Of a stretch of 64,000 nucleotides of DNA, positions 1 through 11,497 are shown piece by piece. Position 1 is the first letter of the stretch; each line of letters starts with the position of its first letter. This DNA comes from Cycas panzhihuaensis. Taxonomy: Eukaryota; Cycadophyta. The stretch covers positions 127,727,741 through 127,791,740 of the forward strand of contig CM041465.1 in NCBI GenBank assembly GCA_023213395.1, written 5' to 3'. The translations under genes and the position numbers were made by a program. The notes under the pieces were generated by a model, which saw nothing but the letters and a program-made list of their open reading frames with translations, was not told the DNA's origin and did not search any database.

Positions 1-254
1 AGGGTTTTTCTTAGCCATAGAAGGGCATAGTTTGTAAATTAGATTTTAACATTGACTCTAGCTCTAATCTTTCACTTAAGGCAAAATAAGTTCATGTGCC
101 ATTTTGACTAGGCCATTGGTGGGTAACTATTTCAACTATGCATAGTTAGGAGAGTTGAGTGAGTACCATATATCCTATTGAGAGTAACTTTTATCCACCA
201 CATTCTACCTTAGAAATTTTATTATATGGAGTTAGATTCAAGTAACACCTATAA

Positions 255-720
255 TTAGGATGAGATTGATATATTAAGTCACTATTCATAATAACCCTAG
301 AATAGAGTTATTGGTTAGCTATAAAGAGAATTCTGAGATACTTGTAGGGAATAGTATAGTATAGATTGGATTTTATTTATGATGTCAACTTCAATCTAGT
401 TGACTATATAAATTTAGATTAGATATGATGCACTAATAACAGAACTTCTATATTTTCATACTATTTTAGTCTAGATTTAGTTTATGTGATTTGGAGTAAT
501 GTTGCACTCTTATTAATTGATGAAGAGTATAAGATTGTAATTTTAGTAGTCTTAGAAGCCATCTGGATTAGATAGATTCTTGATGATATATGTACTCAAA
601 AGGAGGATACAATGAAATTAGATTATGATAATCAAAGTATACTAAATCTAGCTAAGTATCATATCTTTCATGCATAGAACACTAAATGTAGCTAAAGTAT
701 TTTGAACTTAAACCTTTCTA
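255..720 (+). pseudogene. Copia RT C-terminus / RNase H remnant
   Basis: This is a decayed end of a Ty1/copia pol gene. On the + strand the frame near 300-350 reads AIKRILRYL followed by a stop, which is the conserved link between reverse transcriptase and RNase H in copia elements. Around 485-570 it reads WSNVALLLIDEEYK then LEAIWIR, the position of the S-x-x-E-A-E-Y and E-A-x-W-L motifs. Near 620-660 it reads LDYDNQSILNLAKY, matching the catalytic D-N-Q-S-A block. There are many in-frame stops and at least one frameshift. No LTR or PPT could be tied to it, so it is the oldest layer here. The family call is firm; the exact ends are not. Confidence 0.72.
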
Positions 721-1960
721 TGGGAAAGAACTTCTACATGGAGTTTGTGTTGATACTATTAGTATGGAATCAAATACTATTATGGGAAATAATTCATCTC
801 AGTTTGAAGCTAGTTGGATAGCCTAGGATTCTACTAAACTCCACTCCTAAGGAGAGTAGTTATTCTAGGGAACTCTTTAGTGAGTTGCCTCTTAGTTTCA
901 CCCAGTATTATAGTGACCTATGGCAAATAAATATTCATGTAGCTCTTCTTATAACTCCTTGTTCTTTTCCCCTTATGGAAGGATAGAGTAGAGTAATTTT
1001 ATTAGATAGTTATGGCCTTGCTAATATTTATGAGCATCCCAAAAATTAAAATTACTTCATAAATACATTAATACTCCCATTTATTTAAAAGTAGATGCTT
1101 GATACATTAATGCTTCAATTTATTTAAAAGTAGATGCTTGATACATTAATGTTCCCATTTATTTAAAAGTAGCCATTCATAATCTAACTCCCTCTAAACC
1201 TTTTCTTAAAACCCTACCACTATGTTTCTGTTTTGCAATTGTTAAGGTACTTACTTATAAAGGACATGGTTCCTAATAGGCTGGGGCTCTAATAATAAGA
1301 ATGGAAAATTGAAAGAAACCATGGGACAATAGTAGGGTATCAAATGACAACTTACATACCCAAAACTAAGGTTCTCTCAAGCATAATTAATAGAATCTAA
1401 AACAAATTTAGTGTGTTAACGATAGGGGAATATAAATAAAAGTAAAAGAGTATAAATAAACCATAATAAATATCAATAATAGAAGATAGAAAGTACTAGA
1501 CTTGTTACTCCTTAAAAATGTGATTTATGGATAAAATATTTAAAATAGATGTTATTGAAAGGATTATTAAGGGATTTGTCTTGGATGATAGAAAGATGAT
1601 ATGAACCATTACAAATAGCCTTAATTACTACGAAATGGCAATGCTAATAAGAATGAAATTTGTAAAGGCTAATTCATCATTAGGTTAACTCAAGACAAGA
1701 AAGAAGTAACTTAGGTGAAAAGAAGAAAGATAAATAATTTGATTATATGTTAAATTAACTCACATTTTAATATCTTTTAAATTATTTAAGTCATGGATGT
1801 AATCTTCATTAACATTTTTTAATTTGGCAAGGCAAGTCTCAAAAGCTATGGTATTTAAAATCTGGTTACAGATATATAGATTAAGAATTTTAGTTTCAAT
1901 GGGAATTATAGTTTCTTAACCATAAATGAGAGGAAATATGACAAATCCATTAGTGTTCAT
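721..1960. other. AT-rich sequence left of element A1
   Basis: I see no coding signal in this stretch. It begins just downstream of the copia RNase H remnant, so part of it may be that element's 3' end. The only structure is a three-copy tandem repeat at 1063-1172. The last five bases (TTCAT) are the likely left target-site duplication of element A1. Confidence 0.4.
1063..1172. repeat. 39-bp tandem repeat, 3 copies
   Basis: The unit begins ATACATTAAT and contains ATTTATTTAAAAGTAG. Copies start at 1063, 1102 and 1141, exactly 39 bp apart, and the third is cut short. The copies differ at only a few bases. Confidence 0.85.
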
Positions 1961-2471
1961 TGTCAAAACATAATGTTTAATATGGGACCCATTCACTTAT
2001 ATTGAGATATGTGAGATGCACATATATCTATGTTATCCCTTTATTAGATGATGTAAAGACTCATTATATTTAATAGACTACTCATGAGGTGATCTCACTA
2101 TATATTTATACACTCACCACTTGTGAACTTGAGATAGGATAGATGAAAGAGAGAGGAGAAAGACGATCATAAGCAAGGTCCTAACTCCACCTTCTCCTGT
2201 GGTTTTTCCCACAATGGATTTTCCATGTATAAATCTTGGTGTCTTGTAGTGATGCTTATGCATGGTGCATAATTGGTTTATTTTATATTCATGTTGATTA
2301 ATTCACTTTATATACACTCTCATGAGTTTATACTTCTCCATTATTATTGTATTTTTCATATTATGGAATTAGAGATAATCTTAATATTCCCTATATTTTA
2401 TCATGGTATCAGACTAATTTTGGTCCTTATTTTCACATGATATCATAGTAATTCTGGTATGTATTTTCTCA
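1961..2471 (+). repeat. A1 5' LTR
   Basis: The LTR starts TGTCAAAACATAATGTTTAA and ends TTTTCTCA, followed by TGGTAT, the first half of the PBS. It aligns with the 3' LTR at 36993-37535 throughout, including GTGGTTTTTCCCACA near 2200-2213 and a TATA-like stretch at about 2099-2112. Near its 3' end it has internal PBS-like motifs (TGGTATCAGAC at 2404), as do the A2 LTRs. Confidence 0.8.
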
Positions 2472-2477
2472 TGGTAT

Positions 2478-2761
2478 TGTAGGATTGAGGAGTAGAGTAG
2501 GCTGAACAAAGTCACATTGCCATAATTGAGGAGTCAAAATGTTTTCCATTGATTATCTAGCAATGTTAAAAAATACCATGGAGGTATTCCCCTCAAACAT
2601 ATAGTTTTGAGGAGGTGATGGACTGCCTCAACCCGATGTTAGTCTAAAATAATTAAAAAATAAATAAAATAATACATAATCGGTGATGGGTGGCTCAAGG
2701 TGCCTTTTTAGGGGCCTGAGGTTGGCTTGCACATCCTTTAACAATCGGTATTATCCTAACA
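2478..2761 (-). repeat. B 3' LTR with PPT
   Basis: Read on the - strand it starts TGTTAGGATAATACCG and ends CTCAATCCTACA. The polypurine tract GGGGGAGGA lies immediately upstream (2762-2770). It aligns with the 5' LTR at 28559-28860 over its full length; both share a unit reading TGTGCAAGCCAACCT. Confidence 0.85.
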
Positions 2762-2770
2762 TCCTCCCCC

Positions 2771-4260
2771 ATAATGTCCATTATATATAACTCCAAGTTT
2801 ATCTCTAAATTTGTGAAACTTGATCTTTTCTAATGGTTTTGTGAATATATCTATTATTTGGTCTTCAATGCTGTAATATACCAACTTGATCTCACTTGCT
2901 TGAACTAATTCTTAAATGAAGTAATGATGGGTTTCAATGTGCTTGGTTCTATCATGAAATACTAGATTCTAAGTCATCTAAATGGTGTTTTGCTTATCAT
3001 ACCAAATTCTAGTTGGCCCTTTTTGTTCCATCTAAAAGTCTTGTAGGAGTCATCATATCCAAATAGTTTCACATGCACCATAGACTGCTGCTTTATATTC
3101 TCCTTCTACTATAGATAAGTAAATGATATTCTTTTTCTTGGTACTCCATGTAATAGTTGTTATACCCAAACTAAAAGTGTAACCTGAAGTGGATTTCCTA
3201 TCATTAATGGAAGTTGCCCAATCTAAATTTGTATACCCAGTCAATCTAAAATTTGATGAAGATTTATAATGCAACCCATATTTTGTTATACCTTTTAGGT
3301 ATCATAGGATTCTTTTTGTTGCTTGCCAATGAGTAGTCTTTGGATCTTATATAAATATGGATACTATGTTAACTACATACATACTATTTGGTCGTGTTGA
3401 AGTTAAATACACAGGACTACTAATTAGTTATCTATAGAGTGTGGGATCCATAGGTGTAGAATCATCAAGTTTAGATAGCTTAATCCCAACTTCTACGAGA
3501 GTTGCTATAGGTTTACACTCATCCATCTTGAACCTTTGAAATAAGTCCAAGGTGTACTTCCTTTAAGAAATAAAGATGCTATTTTTATCTTGCTATACTT
3601 CCAAACCTAAGAAGTAATTCATTAAACCCAAATTTATCATCTTAAACTCCTTACACATATCTTCCTTAAATTTTTGTAAAAGATGGGAGTCATTTCTAGT
3701 GTAGATAAGGTCATCTACATAGAGTCCCACTATTAGAATGGAGTCTCCTTTGATCTTAATATATAGGTTTGGATATGATTGAGATCTTTTAAATCCTTGA
3801 TCTCTGAAATATTTGTTGATTCAGAAATACCATGCCTTGGGAGCTTTCTTTAATCCATAGAGTGCCTTTTCAAGCTTATACACTTTGTCTTATTCCTCCC
3901 TGACTTTAAAACCTTAGATTTGAGAGACATAGATATCTTCTTCAATGTACCTATTAAGAAATACACTTTTAACATCTATTTAGTGGACATCGCATCCCAT
4001 TTATATAGCCAAACTCATCATCATGTGAATAATTTCTATATGTGTGACTCAGGCAAATGTTTCACTATAATTGATGCCTTCTCATTGGGCATAGCCTTTT
4101 GTTACCAATCTAGCTTTATGTTTATTAATTGATCCATTAGATCAGAACTTAGTTTTGTAAACCCACTTGGTACCAATGGCCTTTTTATTAGGAGGAAGCT
4201 CAACCAATTCCCAAGTATCATTTTTTTACTATGGAGTTATATTCTTCCTCCATTGCCTTT
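2771..4260 (-). pseudogene. B pol: reverse transcriptase and RNase H (broken)
   Basis: This is the 3' third of B's copia polyprotein, which would make cDNA from element RNA and remove the RNA strand. On the - strand the frame starts near 4255 (MEEEYNSIVKK) and runs through KHKARLVTKGYAQ, then the RT core with YVDDLIYT near 3720 (catalytic D-D) and FLGLEV. RNase H follows at 3275-2860 with RKSTSGYTFSLG and the EGEYKAA block, ending near 2800 with IFTKPL. Stops and small frameshifts break it into pieces. The last codons run into the PPT, as is normal for copia. Confidence 0.85.
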
Positions 4261-4559
4261 CTCTAAGTATCATGTGTATTAGCCTCATCTAAAGTATGAG
4301 GCTCGTGGATCTCCATAACTTAACTCATAATAATAAAATTCACCTAATGGGCATGAGCAGATCTTTGATTATAGTCATTGTCCAAGATGTTATCCATATC
4401 ATGGTTTGTTTGAACCCAATTAGGTAATCTTTGTGGTGGAGGTTGAGAAGAGGTACCCTCCCCACTTGATATATCAATAGTTTATCTTGATTCTTACCTA
4501 AGTGGTACATATTTAGACCTAGTAATAGAATCAAGATTTATCATATCACCATTTTCTTT

Positions 4560-5500
4560 GTTTTGGTCATAATCAATGTGATAGTAATCATCTTCTTAGA
4601 ATTTAACATCTCTACTCACCATGACTTTTCAAGATTTAGGATCATAAACCTTATAAGATTTAGAGGCATCATTATACCTACTGAATATACATTTGGTACT
4701 ATGATCATCTAGCTTAGACCTTCTTTGTTTAAGAACATGAGCATAGGCTAAGCATCCAAAAACTCTTAAATGGTAGATATTAGATTTATATTCAGTCCAA
4801 GCTTCCTTAGGAGTCATCCACCTAAGTGATTTGGTGGTACACCTATTAAGTAAATAAACAACAATGTGAACTACTTTAGCCCAAAATTCATGTCCCAATC
4901 ATTTATCTTTTAACATACATCTAGCCATCTCGACTATGGTGTGGTTCTTCCTTTCAGCTACACCATTTTGCTAGGGGGTGTAGGGATTTGTAAGTTGTCT
5001 CTTTATTCCATGATGTGCATAATAGGCCTTAAACTCATTTGGGATGTACTCCCCCCATTATTTGATCTTAGGGAGAAGATTTTATATCTATTTTATCTTT
5101 CCATATAGGTTTTGATGTTGACAAAGTGTTGAAATGTATATGATTTGAACTTTAAGAACTAAACCCAAGTTTTTCTTGTAAAATAATTAATCAATGTGAT
5201 GAAATATCTAGCTCCTGCCAATAAGGGAACATCCATAGGGCCACAAATATCCATGTAGACTAGTTGGAGAGGTCCATTTGCTCTATAACTACTATCTAGA
5301 AAACTTTCTCTATGTTGTTTTCCAAGGAGGCATCCTTCATAAATATTTTTATCCACTTTAGTGTGTGGTAACCCATCAACCATATCCATCCTCTTCATTA
5401 GTGCTAGTCTACTATAATTTAAATGACTAAATCTCTTATGCCACATGTCACTATCAAGATTGATTATTATTTTCAAGGTATAAGTATCAGAAGGAGTAAG
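4560..5500 (-). pseudogene. B pol: integrase (broken)
   Basis: This is a copia integrase remnant, the enzyme that inserts element cDNA. It opens with the GAG-pre-integrase block (MWHKRFSHLNYSRL) and GCLLGKQHRESF, part of the zinc-binding HHCC region. The catalytic core follows with VYMDICGPM (first D) and FITLINYFTRK. The part with the second D and the E is interrupted by stops between 5155 and 4900. The C-terminal part at 4898-4629 reads AWTEYKSNIYHLRVFGCLAYAH, the usual copia integrase tail. It is flanked by protease (5' side) and RT (3' side) in the expected order. Confidence 0.85.
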
Positions 5501-5880
5501 GACTAGCTTGAAAAGTCTTTCTTGGTCATTTTACCCTTAGCAACTACCGCCTTGTTCTTCCTTTTATATTTAATGGTGCATTCTCCATTGTCAAATATGA
5601 CGTTATAATCCTAGCCCATTATCTATCCTACTGATAAAAGGTTCTTCTTTAGGGTTGGCACATAAAGTACGTCATCAAGATATTATGTGTCTCCTCATTC
5701 TATTTGTAGAACTACATTACCTCTTCCAATAGACTCATGAGAGGTGTTATCACCAATAATAATGGACCATTTTTTAGTTATGTCTATAGTTTAAAATATA
5801 TTTTACTTTTTTGTCATATGGGTGGAATAACCTAAATCGATATACTAACTATCATCCTTTTCCTCATGAGCAATGAAACC
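5501..5880 (-). pseudogene. B pol: aspartic protease region (broken)
   Basis: Between gag and integrase the - strand reads a short copia protease remnant. Motifs include STHMTKK (normally after the catalytic D-S/T-G, here damaged), IGDNTSHESIGRGNVVLQ and LDDVLYVPTLKKNLLSV. These are the standard steps of a copia protease running into the pre-integrase segment. The active-site aspartate motif is lost among stops near 5830. Confidence 0.75.
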
Positions 5881-6255
5881 AAATAGAAAGAGTCAATTAT
5901 TCCCCCTTGCTTCCATAACTATATTGGCACTTCTCTTAGTTGGTGGACCATGCTTGGAAAAATATTTATCTTCCGTGTAACCAACTTGATTACAAAATGT
6001 GTAATAAAGTGAATCCCTTCTTTTAAAGCTAAGACTTCTATTACAAGGATAGGACCTATCAATATGGGATGCTCTCTCTCTTTCCATAAATGGGGCTTGA
6101 TTATCCCTTTGTCTGTTATTATGATAATTAACATTGGTCCTTTGAGATTGCATGTCCCCTTGATAATTAGGGTAACATTGGTTTGTCCCATGATTCCTTT
6201 CATGACTTTGGTATCTGGAATCATACCTTTAGGGGGGGGGGTTACTAAACCTGAA
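5881..6255 (-). pseudogene. B gag: C-terminal half with worn zinc knuckle
   Basis: This is the 3' half of B's gag, cut from its 5' half (24385-25196) by insertion of element C at 6255/6256. On the - strand a basic, glutamine- and arginine-rich stretch is followed by YTFCNQVGYTEDKYF, a CCHC knuckle that lost three of its four ligands. The following KHGPPTKRSANIV matches the region after the knuckle in related gag G at 63.2-63.3 kb. Confidence 0.7.
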
Positions 6256-9200
6256 TGATATTGAGCCAAAATGGCTAACAATTTTGGTAGCCATGGACCT
6301 ATGAGAACCAAGGAAAGAAATCACCCACAAAGGGAATCTGTGCATCGAAACGTAGGTTAGATGACCTGCTAATAGTGCACAAACTTCTTTAAGGAAACTC
6401 CTCCTTGATTTAGAGTAATGGGTGGAAGAGGAATCTCCTCAGTTTCCCAAGTAACCTCAAAAAGGGGCCCTCCCATCCTAGATGGCTGAAGGAGGGAGGA
6501 AGAAAGTGAGAGAATACCTCCTCGCTTGAAGAGGTAATGAAGAAAATAAACCTTAACAAGGAAGGAGAGAAACTCATGTGTAAGCCTAAGGTGGCTTGCA
6601 AAGCGAGTAGACAAGAGAGCAGCTAATTCTGCAAACTAAGCATTGCCCAAAGGACATAACCTAAGAGATCTAGCTTAGGGAAATAAAGAAAGAAGGAAAA
6701 AACAACCTTGAGAGGAGGTACTCTCAAGGGACTATACCTAAAGAGGTTCTAGATATGAAGGCTTGACAAAGGGTGTTGTCCTATATTTGTCTTTCTTTTG
6801 TTATGTGATAGAGAGTTACGAGGTGAGAATATTGTATTTGTGAGATGACTTTAAAAGAAAAATAATATATTCTTTCTCTCTCTCTCTCTAGATGTAACCT
6901 CCCTCTATTATTTCATATGCAAAGAAAGAAAGTAAGCAAATTACTAAGTAGGCAAAAAGCTGAAGCAAGAGATGTAAAGCTATTTCGTGGTATGTAATAA
7001 GGGGACAAAAGTGTGTACGGATGAGTGCTTACCTACCTTGCTCTAGCCTTGGTAAGGGTGAAGGCCCTCATGAAAGGAGTAAATAAGTGGATGTATGTAT
7101 TTCAAAAAGAGAAGGCAAGCACCTATTAGTGTGGGCTACCTAAATCTCCAATAGTATGAATTTAAATGAGCAAGCAAGAAATAACCAGTAAAGTGTAAAA
7201 ATAACACAAATCCTTTCTTTTTCCTTTTACCTAAGGGATTCAAAAGGGGGATTAAGTATAAGAGTAGGAAGACTAGGGAGAGAGACATACCCAGATATAC
7301 AACGGTTAGAGTAGTGCTATCCTCACCACTTTCACAATCCTTGCTCTTCTCCTTGTTATGGGTGGTGCAACAAAAAGGATGCCAGCGAAAAGGAGGGGGC
7401 TTCCTTACCTTCTCCCAGAACTGAAACAAAAGGAAAACATGAAGAAACGAAATGGAAACACTAAAATGACTTTACTTTGCAATTTATAAAGTGCCAAAAA
7501 AGTGACTACTAAGTAAAAGAGGAGCGTACCTAGGATGAAGATCCCCACTTACTCCAAACATAAGGAAACCTACACAAATAAAGCTCTCCCCTTCCCAAGG
7601 GGCACCAAATGCATGCGGGACAAGTATATGCAAGAAAAAATAGCAAAATACATTTACCTCTTTCGAATGAAAAGCATCCAACATTAACATTATTCCTTAC
7701 CCTGTATGTATTGCTACATGTGTGGTGTGGGGAAGGGGGTTGAGAAAGAGAAAGAATGGGTAGCCTTAGAATGGCTAACCCTCCAAATTTGAAATGCTCC
7801 ATATTATCCCCAAGGACTAGGACAAAGGGTAAAGAGGATGACATAACCCAATAACAAGTGCAAACAGGTTTCTGTGGAAGCAGGTAAGAATGGAAAGAGA
7901 AGTTGCAAATGTTTCCAATGTTGCAAAAGTTGCAAAGTGTAATTTTTACAGGTTTTTTGCAAGAGTTAACTCAAAACACAAAAGGGGTATGGAGTAGGGC
8001 TAAACCGTAGTTGTGTAGGATCTTTGGTGCTGGTTGCAAATGCGGTAATGGGATGCCTATGCTACTATCAATAGAGATCTTCTCTTCAATGGTTCTTTGG
8101 GAAACCAAGGGAGGTATGGAGAAGGAGAGGGGAGGAGAGAAGGGGGCTGCCCTTGAAGAGAAGGCATGTTAGGTGTAGGACCCTACCTATGGCTCCTTTC
8201 ACTCTCTATATAACCCTCCTCCTTGCTGCCTCCTTAAGGAACCCAAAGAGAATCAAGAGAGAAATGTGGATAGGCTAATAAGAGGGAGGGTTTACTTCCT
8301 GTTGCAATAGAAAAGAAAAGAAAGAAACTTACTGCAGAAAGCACTAGTGAAAGAGTACCTATGTTGCTTAAAAAAGTAAACTAAAGGAATGATTTAAGAG
8401 TACCTAGTAAGGGCAGATCTACTTGTTAAACTGGGTGAAGAAGAGGGTCTCTTGGGGTTTGCTAGAAGAAACTCTAGTAGTGCAACAAATGGAGAACAAA
8501 ACCTTGAGCAAAAAGGGAGACCTAGAGCTTGGTGAAGCATTTGGATCACAATCCCTCCTTAACTAGCCTCGTTGCAGACCTGCCACCTATATTTCCTAAG
8601 TTATATGGGCTAGTAACTGGTTGTAAATTAGGTGCAATAGAGACTAAGCCTATTATAGGGCATTTTTGGAGAAAAGAGTAGTAAAAAATAAATGGGAAGA
8701 GGTAGAAATGAGGTGGATTTTGGGTTTTTAAACCCAACCCTAGCTCAACGAGTGATTAGGGTTCACTATGGGTGGAAGTTGAGTCACTTCCATGTGGCAA
8801 CTTTATAATAAATGCAAAATTAGTTATGGGTAGTTTAAAAAAATAGTTATGAACAGTTGCTCCATGGTAAATTTAACAGTATTGTGAAGTTTGTAGTGGT
8901 ACCACAAAGTTTATCATAATATAGGTAAAAGCAAGATAAAAACAAGAGTGGGGGAGCCCACAAGCTCCCAAAAAGAGAGGGGATCCTAGAACTTAGGGGG
9001 AAAGTTGTAGTACCTAGGTGACAAGGAGGTTATGAGACCTAGTAGGACCATAACAAGTAGGAAAAGTGTGGTCAACGACTCCTAAAAAGTGATAAAAGGC
9101 ATACACGACATGATGACTAGGCCTAGGCAAGGTGCTAGGGGCTATGTTGCACCAACAAGTGATGTGGTATGGGCTACGAAAGCCAAAAGGTACTTGGGGA

Positions 9201-9450
9201 TATTGTGGAGATAATGGCAGAGGGTCATGGAGTACCATGAGATATATATCCTTAGATCATCTAGGCTAAAGGGATGTTGAGATGCAATATGCTTAAGCAA
9301 CAAATGCATAGTGATCATGCAGTTAATCAATTAGAATGCAATGCAGGTAAAGTACCTCAATCCACCTTTTCTAAAACTGACAAGGGTAAGGATAGAATCA
9401 TATATAATCTTTCTTGAGTTAAGTTGCCTCTTATCCATTCCCGGTAGGCG
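6256..9450 (-). repeat. C 3' LTR (3.2 kb)
   Basis: This aligns along its whole length with 21195-24384. On the - strand it ends GGCTCAATATCA at 6256. In a 190-bp sample compared by eye (from about 6420) I counted about 27 differences from the other LTR, mostly transitions, so roughly 86% identity. It holds a CT-rich microsatellite near 6870-6890. No open reading frame is conserved between the two copies. A + strand TATATAA lies at 8207-8213, which is antisense to the element. Confidence 0.88.
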
Positions 9451-9959
9451 AGAAACACTAACCCCTTGGTAGTAGAGCCTCATTACTTGGAAGCATAACA
9501 TGATGGTGAATACTAGCAACATAAAGTTAGCAATAAATAATAAATATAGGAGTGTTATCAACCAAGGGTGACGATGAGTGTCATGGCAGGATGCATGGAT
9601 AAGGAGACAAAAGAGGGAGGCGGCATAGGGGCTACCTATGTATCACCCTAAAGCCTAATGATAAAGAAAGTAGATGAGGGGGATGCCCTCATTACATGCA
9701 TGCAAGGTGAATGGTAGTGACAGTTGAGAATATAACCAACCAAGTGCTATGAATAAGATGTTATGTACATAGGAGAGTCAAAACAATGAGGATTCCTTAC
9801 TAGGAGTGGTACAAATGGTAGAGTGAAGAAAACAAACCTAAACGTCACTATAGTTTAACCTCATTAGTGGCCAACTTTTAGAGGTACGAATGGATCGTAA
9901 TATGGAAGATGGGATGATCTTGAACCTGAGTGCTTAGGCAAACTAATAGGTTCCTCAAG
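9451..9959 (-). other. C: sequence between RNase H-2 and 3' LTR
   Basis: I recognise no domain here. The PPT should lie at the 9451 end; the best candidate on the - strand is AAGGGGTTAGTG near 9456-9467, which is weak. Confidence 0.35.
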
Positions 9960-10380
9960 GAGGATCATCGAGGAGAGGGAGATGACACTCGAGGATGAGA
10001 TGGACGCAAACGTCTGCCTCAGTGTTATGGTCTTAGGGAATGTGTTAGATATTTATAGAAGAAAAATGAGATAAAAGGGACCTAGCAATTGAGCATGTGC
10101 AATGTACTTCATAAACCTGGGTGAGATGCGACACAATGAGTTGAGAGTCACAAAGAAAGATAATAGGACCATGGTGGAAACATAGTGCATTGGTAAGGGC
10201 TTCAATAATGGCTATGTACTCAGCTTCATTATTGGTAGCTTTGGGAAGGAAGACCCTCAAAGGCATGTAATTGTATCTGGAGGGGTTACAGAGGATCCAT
10301 GTGGTAGCAGAAGGGCCTGGGTTACCATGGCTTCTACTGTTAGTGAAGATGAGCAATGCCATAGTAAGATGACGAAGGTC
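9960..10380 (-). pseudogene. C: second, archaeal-type RNase H (aRNH)
   Basis: This is a separate RNase H domain of the type found as an extra copy in Tat-clade gypsy elements. On the - strand it reads FTNSRSHGNPGPSATTWIL (first catalytic D changed to N), TNNEAEYIAIIEAL (catalytic E kept) and LCDSQLIVSHLTQVYEV (third catalytic D kept). It ends with HIP-x-DHNTEAD near 9990, the usual C-terminal basic/His segment. One stop precedes that end. It differs from the retroviral-type RNase H fused to RT at 15.8-16.1 kb. In Tat elements I know of, the extra domain usually lies between RT/RNase H and integrase. Here it lies about 3.9 kb past the integrase, next to the 3' LTR. Confidence 0.85.
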
Positions 10381-10905
10381 TCAGTCAGACGATAGAAGGA
10401 GAAAAATGGCGACAGGGTTGATAAGCAAAGAAAAATGTCAGAGGTAGCGATAGGGCTATGAAACACTCAAAAGGCTACGGATATGGATCGCGAAGTATAG
10501 GAGAGACCTAAAGGGAGGCCACTCAAGGATGAGAAGACCAACCTAATAGAAGGGAAGGAAATGGCGATGAAAGGGTAAGGGTCCCAAAGGTCGTTAAAAG
10601 GGCCTTGACGAGGTCTAAGATGAGGGAGGCACTTCCTTTGAGATCCCCAAAGGCTCGAATAGACAACAAAAATGGATCCAGGGTGATGAAACGAGCTAAA
10701 GGAGTTTAAACATAGGTATGTTTTGGAGTGGTGCAAAAATTGAGACAGAAGAGGTCATCATTAATACACCAAAGAGGCTTAAAAGGGAGGTGACAAAGGC
10801 AAAACATGGGACATACCTAAAAGGTAAAAGCAATATGGGAAAAATGGTGGTTGTAAGGGCTATCACAATAGAAGGAAAGGAGAAAGTTTCCATCAGGGCC
10901 CTACC

Positions 10906-10912
10906 TATATAA
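10906..10912 (+). promoter_or_regulatory. Candidate TATA box upstream of antisense PMD frame
   Basis: The + strand reads CCTATATAAAGG, a good plant TATA context, about 590 bp upstream of the first plausible ATG (near 11498) of the antisense frame. A start site about 30 bp downstream would be near 10940. This rests on sequence match and position only. Confidence 0.35.
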
Positions 10913-11497
10913 AGGAAAAGGGATGAGAACGAAGTTCATTTTCACAAGTTCACGATTGATCTGGAGCCCTTTCCCTTACGCAGCAGAGCACTGCCTAACT
11001 TTAGAGATATGCAATGGGAGATCTGACCATTAGATCAAGAAGCAAGGACAGTCAATACGACCATAGCGATGAGATGGTGGTGGCCAGGCTGAATCTAGTG
11101 AGTGGATCACCCCCTACCCATTCCATGTCATCAGTTGAATTTAATGGTTTTTTAAGTTTTTTAAAGTAGTTTTTAGCCCCTTAAGGGCAATTTAGAATCC
11201 TCTAGAGCCTAATTTGGGCCCAGAGAGGGGGAGGACTAGGGCATTAGGTAGCCTTGGTCCTAGTGGGCCTAGCTTTAGCCCACTTAGACAAAAAGAATTT
11301 GGGTTTTTGGGACATCATCCCCTTTTATGAGGAGTGTGAAGGGCCCCGTGGCAAAGATTACGGTGCCGCAAAGTTTGCCGTAGGGCCACTGAGACCATGC
11401 TGAAACCTAAATGGGGTCCATATTAAACTCTACAGTACCACCGAGTTTAACGTGGGGCAGAAGTGGACATAGAGAAAAAATAAGAAAGATGGCCCAG

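Noticed and set aside
2404-2414. TGGTATCAGAC taken as the PBS of A1 with LTR end at 2403
   Set aside because: The 3' LTR continues with the same sequence past this point (37484-37535), so the LTR end is at 2471 and this is an internal PBS-like motif.
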